64,000 nt of DNA from Atlantibacter hermannii (GCA_900635495.1 LR134136.1:3348001-3412000), one strand, 5' to 3'. Numbered from the stretch's first letter, positions 17,259 to 27,350 are shown. The notes: generated by a model not told the origin, from the letters alone. Program-made: numbers and translations.

Positions 17259-17261
17259 TTT

Positions 17262-17984
17262 GTGGCGACACTGTTTATCGCAGATCTCCACTTAAGTACT
17301 GAAGAACCGGCGATTACCGCCGGTTTTCTGCGTTTGTTGGAAGGCGAAGCGCGCACGGCGGAGGCGTTATACATCCTCGGCGATCTGTTTGAGGCCTGGA
17401 TTGGCGATGACGATCCCAACCCGCTCCATGCCGCCGTCGCTGCCGCAATCCGCGCATTGGTCGAGTCCGGCGTCCCCTGCTATTTTATCCACGGCAACCG
17501 TGATTTCCTGATAGGAAAGCGCTTCGCACGCCAGAGTGGCATGACATTGCTGCCCGCCGAAAAAGTCCTGACGCTTTACGGTGAGCGCATATTAATTATG
17601 CATGGCGACACGCTGTGCACAGACGATGTCGGCTACCAGCAGTTTCGCGCCAAAGTACAACAGCGCTGGTTACAAACGCTGTTTCTCAGCCTGCCGCTGT
17701 TTATTCGCCAGCGTATTGCCGCAAAAATGCGTGCCGGCAGTAAAGCATCGAATCAAACCAAATCCGACGCGATTATGGACGTCAATCAGCAGGCGGTGAG
17801 CGAGGTGATGCGCCAGCATCATGTGCGCCATCTTATTCACGGGCATACCCATCGCCCGGCGATCCACGATTTGCAGATTGAGGGTCACCCGGCGCGACGC
17901 TACGTGCTCGGCGCCTGGCATCAGGAAGGATCAATGATTAAGGCCAGTGAAAACGGTATCGAGCTGCTGTTTTTCCCGTTTTAA
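17262..17984 (+). CDS. lpxH: UDP-2,3-diacylglucosamine pyrophosphohydrolase LpxH
   Basis: A 240-residue calcineurin-like metallophosphoesterase with a GTG start three bases after ppiB. Metal ligands are in ADLHLS (Asp8, His10), LGDLFEAWIGDD, HGNRD, MHGDTLC and HGHTHRP. It hydrolyses UDP-2,3-diacylglucosamine to lipid X and UMP at the inner face of the inner membrane, the fourth step of lipid A synthesis. The amphipathic LSLPLFIRQRIAAKMR cap helix is present. Confidence 0.96.
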   Translation: MATLFIADLHLSTEEPAITAGFLRLLEGEARTAEALYILGDLFEAWIGDDDPNPLHAAVAAAIRALVESGVPCYFIHGNRDFLIGKRFARQSGMTLLPAEKVLTLYGERILIMHGDTLCTDDVGYQQFRAKVQQRWLQTLFLSLPLFIRQRIAAKMRAGSKASNQTKSDAIMDVNQQAVSEVMRQHHVRHLIHGHTHRPAIHDLQIEGHPARRYVLGAWHQEGSMIKASENGIELLFFPF

Positions 17985-18014
17985 TTACCCGTCATTTTTC
18001 CAGCCCCTAAGCCG

Positions 18015-18030
18015 ACGCAACCGTTTTCCT
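18015..18030 (+). promoter_or_regulatory. PurR operator of purEK
   Basis: ACGCAACCGTTTTCCT matches the PurR box consensus (ACGCAAACGTTTTCGT) with three differences, and matches the E. coli purE operator as I recall it. It lies about 85 bases before the purE start and predicts repression by PurR with hypoxanthine or guanine. Confidence 0.85.
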
Positions 18031-18112
18031 TGCGGTTTTTCCATGCTATTCTTTGAACCCTTCTGAACGACAAGCACCTTGTTTTCGCATACTCACAGGA
18101 GTTTTAAGACGC

Positions 18113-18622
18113 ATGTCTTTAAGCCAAAATCCGGCGCGTATCGCCATTGTGATGGGGTCTAAAAGCGACTGGGCCACCATGCAGCATGCCGCTGAAATTC
18201 TTGATGCCCTCGATGTTCCTCACCACGTAGAAGTGGTCTCCGCGCACCGCACCCCCGATAAACTGTTCAGCTTCGCCGAAACGGCGCAGGACAACGGTTA
18301 TCAGGTGATTATTGCCGGCGCGGGCGGCGCGGCGCATCTGCCCGGCATGATCGCCGCGAAAACGCTGGTGCCGGTATTAGGCGTGCCGGTGCAAAGCGCG
18401 GCGTTAAGCGGCGTGGACAGCCTCTACTCTATCGTGCAAATGCCACGCGGCATTCCGGTGGGTACCCTGGCGATTGGCAAAGCCGGCGCGGCAAACGCCG
18501 CCCTGCTGGCAGCGCAAATTCTGGCGCAACATGACAGTGCGCTGCTGGCACGTCTGGCGCAGTGGCGTAAAACCCAAACCGACGAGGTGCTGGATAACCC
18601 GGACCCGCGGGGTGATGCATGA
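18113..18622 (+). CDS. purE: N5-carboxyaminoimidazole ribonucleotide mutase PurE
   Basis: A 169-residue class I PurE. Substrate-binding motifs are MGSKSDW, SAHRTP (catalytic His) and AGAGGAAHLPGM. It moves the carboxyl group of N5-CAIR to carbon 4 (CAIR) in purine synthesis. I chose the ATG at 18113, with CAGGAG upstream, because the 20 extra residues of the longer frame are not in the family and overlap the promoter. Its stop overlaps purK by 4 bases. Confidence 0.96.
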   Translation: MSLSQNPARIAIVMGSKSDWATMQHAAEILDALDVPHHVEVVSAHRTPDKLFSFAETAQDNGYQVIIAGAGGAAHLPGMIAAKTLVPVLGVPVQSAALSGVDSLYSIVQMPRGIPVGTLAIGKAGAANAALLAAQILAQHDSALLARLAQWRKTQTDEVLDNPDPRGDA

Positions 18623-19687
18623 AACAAGTCTGCGTACTGGGTAACGGTCAGTTAGGGCGGATGCTGCGCCAGGCTGGCGAGCCGCTGGGTATTGCCGTCT
18701 GGCCGGTTGGCCTGGATGCGGAACCGGAGGCGGTGCCGTTTCAGCAAAGCGTGATTACCGCTGAGATCGAACGCTGGCCGGAAACCGCGTTAACCCGCGA
18801 GCTGGCCCGTCATCCGGCGTTTGTTAACCGTGACGTCTTCCCGATCATTGCCGATCGCCTGACCCAAAAGCAGTTGTTCGATAAGCTGGAGTTACCCACC
18901 GCCCCGTGGCAACTGCTGGCAAGCGAAGCGGAATGGCCGGAGGTATTCGATAAACTGGGCGATCTTGCCATTGTTAAGCGCCGTACCGGCGGCTACGACG
19001 GACGCGGGCAGTGGCGCTTACGCGCCGGGGATACCGCGCAACTGCCGCAGGCATGCTACGGCGAATGCATTGTCGAACAGGGCATTAATTTTTCCGGCGA
19101 GGTGTCACTGGGTGGGCGCTCGCGGGCAGAACGGCGAAACGGTATTTTACCCGTTGACCCACAATCTCCATCAGGACGGCATCCTGCGCACCAGCGTGGC
19201 GTTTACGCATATTCACATCGAGCAACAACAGCAGGCGGAGCAAATGCTCAGCGCGATTATGCATGAGCTGGGTTACGTCGGCGTGATGGCGATGGAGTGT
19301 TTTGTCACCCCCGGCGGATTACTGATTAACGAACTTGCGCCACGCGTACATAACAGCGGTCACTGGACGCAAAACGGCGCGTCTATCAGCCAGTTCGAGC
19401 TGCATTTGCGTGCAATCCTTAACCTGCCGCTCCCGCAGCCGGTAATTAATGGTACGTCGGTAATGGTGAATCTGATCGGCACCGAGCTTAACGACGCCTG
19501 GCTGCAACTGCCGCTGGTGCATCTGCACTGGTATGACAAAGAGGTTCGACCGGGGCGCAAAGTCGGCCACCTGAATTTAACCGACACCGAGAACGGCAGA
19601 CTGGATGCCTCACTGGAGGCGTTGGTTCCCCTGCTGCCGCCAGAGTATGCCAGCGGCATCGCATGGGCTCAGATGAAACTGCGTTAA
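18619..19687 (+). CDS. purK: N5-carboxyaminoimidazole ribonucleotide synthase PurK (one frameshift)
   Basis: About 355 residues once one extra G in the GGGTGGG stretch near 19110 is ignored. ATP-grasp features: CVLGNGQLGRM at the N terminus, KRRTGGYDGRGQW, ECIVEQGINFSGE and NELAPRVHNSGHWT. It makes N5-CAIR from AIR, bicarbonate and ATP, feeding PurE directly. The two halves overlap in different frames exactly where the VGARGQNGE segment of the family should run, so an assembly error is likely. Confidence 0.93.
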
Positions 19688-19710
19688 TCTCCCGTTATCT
19701 AATCTGAATC

Positions 19711-19735
19711 AGGGCGTCGGCAGACGCCCTTTTTT
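19711..19735 (+). terminator. Rho-independent terminator of purEK
   Basis: AGGGCGTC, loop GGCA, GACGCCCT followed by TTTTT; 24 bases after the purK stop. Confidence 0.9.
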
Positions 19736-19815
19736 ATGGGCCGCATATCACGCTTAGGTATCCTGCCAGCGCAGGAGTAGAATGCCGGGGTTGACGTTTT
19801 TGGAAGGCCCCCGCC

Positions 19816-20955
19816 ATGGAGTATGTTGTAACTATTCACCCAAATTCCCGTGACTGGCAGACACTGCTGGCTCAGGATATCCCCGTTATCGACGTTCGCG
19901 CCCCGGTGGAATTTGCTCAGGGCGCCCTGCCCGCCGCGATTAATCTGCCCTTAATGAATGATACGGAACGCGCGGCAGTCGGCACCTGCTATAAGCAAAA
20001 AGGCCAGCAGGCGGCGCTGGCATTAGGGCATCACCTGGTTAACCACGCCCTGCGTGAGGAACGGCTTAACGCCTGGCGCGAAGCGTGTCTGCGTTATCCC
20101 CACGGTTACTTATGCTGCGCCCGCGGCGGCCTGCGCAGCCAAATCGTCCAGCAGTGGCTGAGCGAAGCGGGAATAGCTTACCCGCGTGTGGAGGGCGGCT
20201 ATAAGCAGTTACGCCAGGCGGCGATTCAGGCAACAGAGACGCTGTCGCACTTGCCGATGGTGCTGGTGGGCGGTTTTACCGGCAGCGGCAAAACGCAACT
20301 GGTCAACGCTCAGCCGCTGGGCGTGGATCTCGAAGGCCTTGCCCACCATCGCGGCTCCTCTTTTGGACGCACCCTTTCTCCTCAGCTTTCCCAGGCGAGT
20401 TTTGAAAATGCGCTGGCCGCCACGCTGTTACGCAAGCACTTAACCTGGCATGACCATGCTCACGCCTTTTGGGTTCTGGAAGATGAAGGGCAGACTATCG
20501 GGGCGAATCATCTGCCGCAGGTGGTGCGTGAGCAAATGAGCAAGGCGCCCATCGCCGTGGTGGAAGAGCCGCTGGCGCGTCGGCTCGAACGATTGCGTAA
20601 CGACTATTTTATCGATATGCAGCGGGAATTTTGCCAGGCGTATGGCGACGCGTCCGGCTGGCAGGCGTATCGGGAATACCTGCATCATGGCTTGTTCGCC
20701 ATCCGTCGCCGTCTCGGACTGGAACGCTATGCGACCCTGGCCGGGCGGCAGCGCGTCGCCTGCGATCAGCAGCAACAACGCGGCGATACCGACGGCCATT
20801 TCGCCTGGCTGGTGCCGTTGCTGGAGAGCTATTACGATCCGATGTACCGCTATCAGCTGGAAAAGAAAGCCGCGAAGGTGTGTTTTCGCGGCGATTATCA
20901 AAGCGTGGCGGACTGGCTTGATGCCGTCCGCAACGGTGAGATTACTGGCTGGTAA
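19816..20955 (+). CDS. mnmH: tRNA 2-selenouridine synthase MnmH (SelU, YbbB)
   Basis: A 379-residue protein. An N-terminal rhodanese domain (about 15-130) has the cysteine pair in GYLCCARGGLRSQ (Cys100/101). A P-loop domain has GGFTGSGKTQL at about 152-162. It replaces sulfur by selenium at U34 of tRNA-Lys, -Glu and -Gln, using selenophosphate and a geranylated intermediate. Its 3' end overlaps the convergent ybbP by 14 bases. In K-12 the allantoin genes separate purK from mnmH and rhsD lies beyond; neither is present here. Confidence 0.94.
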   Translation: MEYVVTIHPNSRDWQTLLAQDIPVIDVRAPVEFAQGALPAAINLPLMNDTERAAVGTCYKQKGQQAALALGHHLVNHALREERLNAWREACLRYPHGYLCCARGGLRSQIVQQWLSEAGIAYPRVEGGYKQLRQAAIQATETLSHLPMVLVGGFTGSGKTQLVNAQPLGVDLEGLAHHRGSSFGRTLSPQLSQASFENALAATLLRKHLTWHDHAHAFWVLEDEGQTIGANHLPQVVREQMSKAPIAVVEEPLARRLERLRNDYFIDMQREFCQAYGDASGWQAYREYLHHGLFAIRRRLGLERYATLAGRQRVACDQQQQRGDTDGHFAWLVPLLESYYDPMYRYQLEKKAAKVCFRGDYQSVADWLDAVRNGEITGW

Positions 20956-23359
20956 ACTGGCGGAACAGGGCTTTGCCTTTCAGTAAACGCACGCCCAGCC
21001 AGCCGCCGCAGGCGGAAAGCAGCAACGCGCCGCACACCGGCAGGATCACCCACAGCCGCCAGTCCGGCTCCCACGGGAAGTCAAACACCCGGGTTTGCAG
21101 GAAGCCCAGCGCGGTTTCTGCACCAATCGCTGCCACCAGCCCGGACACCAGCCCCAGCATGGCGAATTCACACCATAATGTGGTACGCAGCAGCCGCTTT
21201 TCCGCACCCAGCGTCCGGTAGACCACCAGTTCCTGATGACGCTGGCGCATCCCTACCTGTACCTGCGCCAGCAACAGCAGGATGCCGCAGGCCGTTACCA
21301 GCACCACCATCACCTCCAGCGCCCGGCTGACCTGGCTCAATACCTGGCCGACCTGCCGCAGGATCGCACCGATATCCAGCAGGCTAATGGTGGGAAATTC
21401 ACGGTTGAGCTGGGTGATCATCTTCGTCTCGCCATTCGCGCGGAAACTGGTCAGCCAGCTTTGCGGTTGCCCGTCCAGCGCGCCCGGCGGGAAAATAAAG
21501 AAGAAGTTCGGGCGCAGGCTCTCCCAGTCCACATGCCGCAGGCTGGTCACTTTTGCCGAGAAATCCTGGGTGTCGCCAGTAAAGGTCAGCGTGTCACCGA
21601 GCCTCACATTCAGCCGCTTCGCCAGTTCTTCTTCCATAGACACTTCGCCTACTTTGGGCGGCCAGCTTCCGGCGGTGATCGGGTTATGGTCAGGACGATG
21701 ATCCTGCCAGGTTAAATTCAACTCGCGATTGAGAGATTCATCCTGGCTGCTCACCGTTGGCTCGCCTCTAATCTGCGTAAGCCTTGCACGAACAATGGGA
21801 TAGAATGCTTCCGGGATAATCTGGTGTTCCGCCAGAAACGCTTTCACTTCGCGCACTTGCTCAGGCGCGATGTTGATCAGAAAGTAGTTCGGGCTTTCCG
21901 GCGGCAACTGCTGCTGCCAGCGATCCAGCAGATCGCCGCGTAACACCAGTAACAGCGCCAGCAACATAAACGACAGCGAAAACGCCGCCAGTTGGCTTAG
22001 CGTCGCCCAGGGCTGGCGCAGCAGTCGGTTTACCGCCAGACGTATCGGCAACTGGCGCAGCGTCAGGCGCTTTAACACCTGTAGCATCACCCATCCCACC
22101 AGCGCGCACAGGGCCGCCATCACCACCGTGCCTGCCAGCACCGCCCAGAGCAGCATTTTTCCGCCCATCAGCCAGGCCAACAGCGCCACTACCACTATGA
22201 CAATGGTAGGAAGGTAGTACTTCAGAGGCCAGACGTTGGCGACCGCATCCCGACGCAACACGCGCAGCGGCTGGGTCGCCAGCAGCAGCCGATAAGGCCG
22301 CAGGCCTACCAGTAAAGAGATCACCCCCATCGCACCCACCGCCCACAGCCAGGGCCACAGACTGGCGGCGGGCAATGCCGCAGGCAGCACCGGCTTGAGC
22401 AGGCGGATCAGCACATGCTCAAACGCCATGCCCACCAGGCCGCCGGTGATGGCGCTAAGCACCAGCACCATCAGCCACTGGCCGACAATCAGCTTGCGCA
22501 GTTGCGCGCGTCCGGCCCCTAAAGTTTTGAGGATCGCCACCAGATCGTAACGGCTGCGGCAATAGTGGCCCATCGCTACGGCCACCGCGCCTACCGCCAG
22601 CAGCAGCGTCAGCAATGCCGACAGCAGTAAAAACTGTTGAGAACGCTGAAGGGATTTACCGAGCGCCCCTTCGTCCTGCTCCATACCCGTCCAGCGATGC
22701 TCCGGTTTGAGCTGCGGCAATAGCCAGGCTTCATATTGTTCAAGCTGTTGAGGCTGACCGGCGAATTTATAACGCCAGGTAATACGGCTGCCCGGCTGAA
22801 CCGCGCCGGTTTTGTCGACATCCGCCAGGTTCATCAGCAAACGCGGCGCCATCTGGAACGGATTAAACCCGCTGTCAGGTTCCTGAACCACGGTTCCGGC
22901 GATGGTTAGCGTGTCATCGCCCACGTCGATCGTGTCGCCCGGTTTGAGCGACAACAGCGCCATTAAGCGCGGCGCCAGCAGAACACTGCCCGGCTCAGGC
23001 TTGACTCCCGGCGGCTCGGTTTGCAGCTCGCCGTAGAGCGGATACAGGCTGTCCACCGCTTTCACATCCGCCAGCTGCGGCGTATCGCCGGCAAAGGTCA
23101 TGGTGGCGAAACTCAGTTGACGGCTGACCCGCAGCCCCTCTTTTTGCGCTTGCGTAAGCCAGGCCGGGTCCACCGCGCGGGCGCTGCGTAATGCCCGGTC
23201 ACCCGCCATAAACTCCCGGCTTTGCTGGCTTAAGCCTTTTTCCATGCGGTCGCTGATATTGCCGAGCGCCAGCACGCAGGCCACCGCCAGGCTCAGCGCC
23301 AGCCAGACAATCAACAGCGACGGTGAACGCCATTCCCGCCAGAACCAGCGTGCAATCAT
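20942..23359 (-). CDS. ybbP: ABC transporter permease YbbP (MacB/FtsX family)
   Basis: An 805-residue permease with about ten hydrophobic segments in two FtsX-like blocks (about 250-420 and 690-800), separated by soluble domains, one near residues 30-230 with GDTIDVGDDTL. Pairs with the ATPase YbbA, whose stop it overlaps by 4 bases (ATGA). The complex resembles mechanotransmitters rather than classic exporters; the substrate is not established. Confidence 0.94.
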   Translation of the reverse strand: MIARWFWREWRSPSLLIVWLALSLAVACVLALGNISDRMEKGLSQQSREFMAGDRALRSARAVDPAWLTQAQKEGLRVSRQLSFATMTFAGDTPQLADVKAVDSLYPLYGELQTEPPGVKPEPGSVLLAPRLMALLSLKPGDTIDVGDDTLTIAGTVVQEPDSGFNPFQMAPRLLMNLADVDKTGAVQPGSRITWRYKFAGQPQQLEQYEAWLLPQLKPEHRWTGMEQDEGALGKSLQRSQQFLLLSALLTLLLAVGAVAVAMGHYCRSRYDLVAILKTLGAGRAQLRKLIVGQWLMVLVLSAITGGLVGMAFEHVLIRLLKPVLPAALPAASLWPWLWAVGAMGVISLLVGLRPYRLLLATQPLRVLRRDAVANVWPLKYYLPTIVIVVVALLAWLMGGKMLLWAVLAGTVVMAALCALVGWVMLQVLKRLTLRQLPIRLAVNRLLRQPWATLSQLAAFSLSFMLLALLLVLRGDLLDRWQQQLPPESPNYFLINIAPEQVREVKAFLAEHQIIPEAFYPIVRARLTQIRGEPTVSSQDESLNRELNLTWQDHRPDHNPITAGSWPPKVGEVSMEEELAKRLNVRLGDTLTFTGDTQDFSAKVTSLRHVDWESLRPNFFFIFPPGALDGQPQSWLTSFRANGETKMITQLNREFPTISLLDIGAILRQVGQVLSQVSRALEVMVVLVTACGILLLLAQVQVGMRQRHQELVVYRTLGAEKRLLRTTLWCEFAMLGLVSGLVAAIGAETALGFLQTRVFDFPWEPDWRLWVILPVCGALLLSACGGWLGVRLLKGKALFRQFTSQ

Positions 23360-24042
23360 GCTTCCTCCACGAGCTGGCCTTCACGCAGGCGCAGCCGCCG
23401 GTCGCAGCGCGCCGCCAGTTGCTCATCGTGCGTAACCAGAATCAAAGTGGTGGCGTAATCGCGATTCAGCGAAAACAATAAATCGGCGATACGATCGCCG
23501 GTGTGTCTGTCGAGGTTGCCGGTCGGCTCATCAGCAAACAGCACCGCCGGACGGCCGTTAAACGCCCGCGCCAGCGCCACCCGCTGCTGCTCGCCACCGG
23601 AAAGCTGCGCCGGAAGATGGTCGAGCCGTTTACCGAGCCCGAGCTGTTCCAGCAGCGCTTTAGCCTGCTCGCGTCCGTTTTTGTCATTCTCGCCGCGCAA
23701 CAGCGCGGGCAGTTCGACGTTTTCCAGGGCATTCAGGGTGGGGATCAGCATAAATGACTGGAACACAAAACCCACCTGGCTTGCCCGCAACCGGGCACGC
23801 GCTTCTTCGTCCATACTGTGAAGCGGCTGGCCCAAAAGATGCACTTCGCCACTGCTGCCATCGTCAAGACCGGCCAGGATCGCCAGCAGCGTTGATTTGC
23901 CGGAGCCCGATTCACCAATCAGGGCGATGGTCTGGGCCGGTTTGACAACCAGCTCAACTCCGGTAAGGATGGAAAGCTGATGTTCCCCCTGACCGACGGA
24001 CTTCTTAAGATGATGAACTTCAATAATGTTTTCCGCTGGCAT
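23356..24042 (-). CDS. ybbA: ABC transporter ATP-binding protein YbbA
   Basis: A 228-residue ATPase, same length as E. coli YbbA. Walker A GESGSGKST, Q loop FVFQSFMLIPTL, signature LSGGEQQRVALARA, Walker B VLFADEPTG and the switch histidine in LVTHDEQ. It powers YbbP. Its first 33 bases overlap the start of the divergent tesA, as in E. coli, so the two promoters lie inside each other's coding sequence. Confidence 0.96.
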   Translation of the reverse strand: MPAENIIEVHHLKKSVGQGEHQLSILTGVELVVKPAQTIALIGESGSGKSTLLAILAGLDDGSSGEVHLLGQPLHSMDEEARARLRASQVGFVFQSFMLIPTLNALENVELPALLRGENDKNGREQAKALLEQLGLGKRLDHLPAQLSGGEQQRVALARAFNGRPAVLFADEPTGNLDRHTGDRIADLLFSLNRDYATTLILVTHDEQLAARCDRRLRLREGQLVEEA

Positions 24043-24639
24043 TGGCCTTTCCTGTTGCTGGCTTTACTGACATTTCGCGCCGCGGCGGCGGACACGTTGT
24101 TAATTCTGGGCGATAGTCTTAGCGCCGGTTACCGTATGTCGGCCAGCGCCGCCTGGCCCGCGCTGCTCAACGATAAGTGGCAGTCACGGGACGTCAATGT
24201 GGTGAACGCCAGTATCAGCGGCGATACCGCCGCGCAGGGGCTTTCACGTCTGCCGGCGCTGCTCAAGCAGCATCAGCCGCGCTGGGTGCTGGTTGAGCTG
24301 GGCGGCAACGACGGGCTACGCGGCTTTCAGCCAAACGCCATTGCGTCCACACTGCGTCAAATCCTCACTCAGGTCAAAGCGGCGAATGCTGAACCGTTGA
24401 TTATGCAAATTCGGCTGCCCGCTAATTACGGACGCCGTTACAATGAAGCGTTTAGCGCCATTTATCCTGACCTTGCCAAAGAATTTGATATTCCGCTCCT
24501 GCCATTTTTTATGGAGGAGGTCTATCTCAAACCGCAATGGATGCAGGATGACGGTATTCACCCCAATCGTAACGCACAGCCGTTTATCGCGGACTGGATG
24601 GAAACGCGACTGGCTCCTTTAGTTAAACACGACTCATAA
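24010..24639 (+). CDS. tesA: Multifunctional acyl-CoA thioesterase I / lysophospholipase L1 TesA
   Basis: A 209-residue SGNH hydrolase with a signal peptide (about 1-27, MMNFNNVFRW... ending AAAA). SGNH blocks: LGDSLSAG (nucleophile Ser36), SISGDTAAQG, GGNDGLRG and DDGIHPN. A periplasmic esterase acting on acyl-CoA, lysophospholipid and peptide esters. I chose MMNF at 24010 because it matches the family signal peptide; the frame is open 10 codons further upstream, inside ybbA. Confidence 0.95.
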   Translation: MMNFNNVFRWHWPFLLLALLTFRAAAADTLLILGDSLSAGYRMSASAAWPALLNDKWQSRDVNVVNASISGDTAAQGLSRLPALLKQHQPRWVLVELGGNDGLRGFQPNAIASTLRQILTQVKAANAEPLIMQIRLPANYGRRYNEAFSAIYPDLAKEFDIPLLPFFMEEVYLKPQWMQDDGIHPNRNAQPFIADWMETRLAPLVKHDS

Positions 24640-24667
24640 CCCTCCGGGGGTATGAGCGGGTAAAGTT

Positions 24668-25438
24668 ATGCAAAAATCAGTCTTAATAACAGGATGTTCC
24701 AGCGGGATTGGCCTGGCCAGCGCCCATGAATTGCAGCGTCTCGGATACCGGGTGCTTGCCGCATGCCGCAAACCCGCCGACGTCGAACAAATGAATGCGC
24801 TCGGTTTTACCGGCGTGCTGCTCGATCTCGACTCCCCACAAAGTGTAGAAGCCGCCGCCGCGCAGGTGATCGCGCTCACCAATAACCGGCTGTACGGCCT
24901 GTTTAACAACGGCGGCTACGGGGTTTACGGCCCGCTGACCAGCATCAGCCGCACGCAGATGGAACAGCAGTTTTCCACCAATTTTTTTGGCGCGCACCAG
25001 CTGACAATGCTGCTCTTGCCGGCGATGCTGCCGCACAACGAAGGGCGGATTGTGAATACCAGTTCGGTGATGGGGTTAATCTCTACACCGGGGCGCGGTG
25101 CGTATGCCGCCAGTAAATACGCGCTGGAAGCCTGGTCAGACGCCCTGCGGATGGAGCTGCGCTACAGCGGGATTAAAGTCAGCCTGATTGAGCCAGGCCC
25201 AATCCGCACCCGCTTTACCGACAACGTTAATCAAACCCAGTCCGATAAACCGGTGGAAAACCCCGGCATCGCCGCGCGATTTACCCTGGGGCCGGAAGCC
25301 GTTGTGGCCAAAGTGCGCCATGCTTTTGAAAGCGACAAACCGAAAATGCGTTATCCGGTGACGTTAGTCACCTGGGCTGTCGGGCTGCTTAAACGCCTGT
25401 TGCCCGGTCGCGCCATGGACAAAATTTTGCAGGGTTGA
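24668..25438 (+). CDS. ybbO: Short-chain oxidoreductase YbbO
   Basis: A 256-residue SDR. Cofactor motif TGCSSGIGLAS near the N terminus, NNGGYGVYG (the usual NNAG with a G substitution), SSVMG and YAASKYALEAW (YxxxK). E. coli YbbO is reported as an NADP-dependent aldehyde reductase. Lies 28 bases after tesA on the same strand, and probably shares its transcript. Confidence 0.93.
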   Translation: MQKSVLITGCSSGIGLASAHELQRLGYRVLAACRKPADVEQMNALGFTGVLLDLDSPQSVEAAAAQVIALTNNRLYGLFNNGGYGVYGPLTSISRTQMEQQFSTNFFGAHQLTMLLLPAMLPHNEGRIVNTSSVMGLISTPGRGAYAASKYALEAWSDALRMELRYSGIKVSLIEPGPIRTRFTDNVNQTQSDKPVENPGIAARFTLGPEAVVAKVRHAFESDKPKMRYPVTLVTWAVGLLKRLLPGRAMDKILQG

Positions 25439-25495
25439 GTTGAAGCACCGCCTTCTGCCCCCATGTAAAAACAAACCGACAAAAGAGGGTGACAC

Positions 25496-26350
25496 ATGTC
25501 CATGGAAACTATTTTTGATATTAACGAAACCAACCTGCATCAGATCATTGAGCAGTCAATGACCACGCCGGTGCTGTTTTATTTCTGGTCGCCGCGCAGT
25601 CAGCACTGCGAACAACTGACGCCGATGCTGGAGAAGCTGGCGAATCAGTACCGCGGCCAGTTTATTCTCGCTAAAGTCGATTGCGATGCCGAACAGCGCG
25701 TCGCGGCGCAGTTCGGCCTGCGCGCCATTCCGACAGTTTACCTGTTCCAGCAGGGCCAGCCGGTGGACGGTTTCCAGGGTCCGCAGCCGGAAGAAGCGGT
25801 TCGCGCCCTGCTCGATAAAGTGCTGCCGCGTGAAGAAGAGTTAAAAGCTCAGGAAGCGATGGCGCTGATTGAGGAAGGTAAACACGCGGAGGCGCTGCCG
25901 CTGTTGAAAGAGGCGTGGCAGTTATCGAACCAGAACAGCGAAATCGGCCTGTTGCTGGCGCAAACGCAAATCGCGTTGCAGCGCAGTGAAGATGCCGAAG
26001 CAGTGCTGAAAACTATCCCGATGCAGGATCAGGATACCCGTTACCAGGCACTGGTGGCGCAAATCGATTTGTTGCGTCAGGCGGCCGATACGCCGGAGAT
26101 CCAACAGCTTCAGCAACAGGTGGCGCAACATCCTGACGACGCGCAGCTCGCCACACAACTGGCATTACAGCTGCATCAGGTTGGCCGTAATGAAGAAGCG
26201 CTGGAACTGCTGTGGACACACCTGAAATCCGATCTGGGCGCGGGCGATGGTCAGGTGCGCAAAATGTTGCAGGAGATCCTCGCAGCATTGGGCACCGGCG
26301 ACCAGTTAGCGTCGAAGTATCGCCGCCAGCTCTATTCGTTGCTTTATTAA
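25496..26350 (+). CDS. cnoX: Chaperedoxin CnoX (YbbN)
   Basis: A 284-residue protein. The thioredoxin-like domain (about 1-110) has SQHC in place of CGPC, so only one active-site cysteine remains, as in E. coli CnoX. A helical TPR-like region (about 115-284) follows. It holds unfolded proteins after hypochlorous acid stress and passes them to GroEL and DnaK. Start at 25496 preceded by AGAGGG. Confidence 0.95.
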   Translation: MSMETIFDINETNLHQIIEQSMTTPVLFYFWSPRSQHCEQLTPMLEKLANQYRGQFILAKVDCDAEQRVAAQFGLRAIPTVYLFQQGQPVDGFQGPQPEEAVRALLDKVLPREEELKAQEAMALIEEGKHAEALPLLKEAWQLSNQNSEIGLLLAQTQIALQRSEDAEAVLKTIPMQDQDTRYQALVAQIDLLRQAADTPEIQQLQQQVAQHPDDAQLATQLALQLHQVGRNEEALELLWTHLKSDLGAGDGQVRKMLQEILAALGTGDQLASKYRRQLYSLLY

Positions 26351-26432
26351 CCTCACGCGGGGATGATGGGGATGAATCACCCGTTCCGGGCGGGTTCATC
26401 CTCTCCACTCGCACCAAAACACAGGAGGTTTT

Positions 26433-27350
26433 TTGATGCTTATCGTTATCCCCGTATTAATTTTTGTCGCGCTGGTGATTGTCGGCGCGGGCGTCAAAAT
26501 CGTTCCGCAAGGCTATCAATGGACGGTAGAACGATTCGGACGCTACACCAAAACGCTCCAGCCGGGGTTAAGTCTCGTGGTGCCATTCATGGACCGTATT
26601 GGTCGCAAGATCAATATGATGGAGCAGGTGCTGGATATCCCTTCTCAGGAAGTCATCTCAAAGGATAACGCCAACGTCACGATTGACGCAGTGTGCTTTA
26701 TTCAGGTGATTGATGCGCCGAAAGCGGCGTATGAAGTCAGCAATCTTGAGCATGCCATTATCAATCTCACCATGACCAATATTCGTACCGTCCTCGGTTC
26801 GATGGAGCTTGATGAAATGTTGTCGCAGCGCGATAGCATCAATACACGGCTGCTCCATATCGTTGATGAAGCGACCAACCCGTGGGGGATTAAAGTCACG
26901 CGTATTGAAATCCGCGATGTGCGCCCGCCTGCGGAACTGATCTCTTCCATGAACGCCCAGATGAAAGCCGAGCGTACCAAACGCGCCTATATTCTTGAGG
27001 CGGAAGGCGTGCGCCAGGCTGAGATCCTGAAAGCCGAAGGGGATAAGCAGTCGCAAATCCTGAAAGCCGAAGGCGAACGGCAATCGGCGTTTTTACAGGC
27101 CGAAGCGCGGGAACGGTCGGCGGAAGCGGAAGCGCGCGCGACTAAGATGGTTTCAGAAGCCATCGCCGCCGGGGACATTCAGGCGGTGAACTACTTCGTG
27201 GCGCAAAAATATACCGATGCGCTGCAGCAAATCGGCGCGGCCAATAACAGTAAGGTGGTTCTGATGCCGCTGGACGCCACCAGCCTGATGGGGTCGATTG
27301 CCGGTATCAGCGAGCTGATTAAAGAAAGCAGCGAGCGTAAGCGCCCATGA
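26433..27350 (+). CDS. qmcA: SPFH-domain membrane protein QmcA (stomatin family)
   Basis: A 305-residue protein. One N-terminal membrane helix (about 3-22), an SPFH/band-7 domain (about 25-190; TVERFGRYTKTLQPGL, DNANVTIDAV) and a long charged coiled coil rich in EAEGVRQAEILKAEG repeats. Forms membrane microdomain cages. Overlaps ybbJ by 4 bases; the QmcA-YbbJ pair matches the stomatin-NfeD partnership. Confidence 0.95.
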   Translation: MMLIVIPVLIFVALVIVGAGVKIVPQGYQWTVERFGRYTKTLQPGLSLVVPFMDRIGRKINMMEQVLDIPSQEVISKDNANVTIDAVCFIQVIDAPKAAYEVSNLEHAIINLTMTNIRTVLGSMELDEMLSQRDSINTRLLHIVDEATNPWGIKVTRIEIRDVRPPAELISSMNAQMKAERTKRAYILEAEGVRQAEILKAEGDKQSQILKAEGERQSAFLQAEARERSAEAEARATKMVSEAIAAGDIQAVNYFVAQKYTDALQQIGAANNSKVVLMPLDATSLMGSIAGISELIKESSERKRP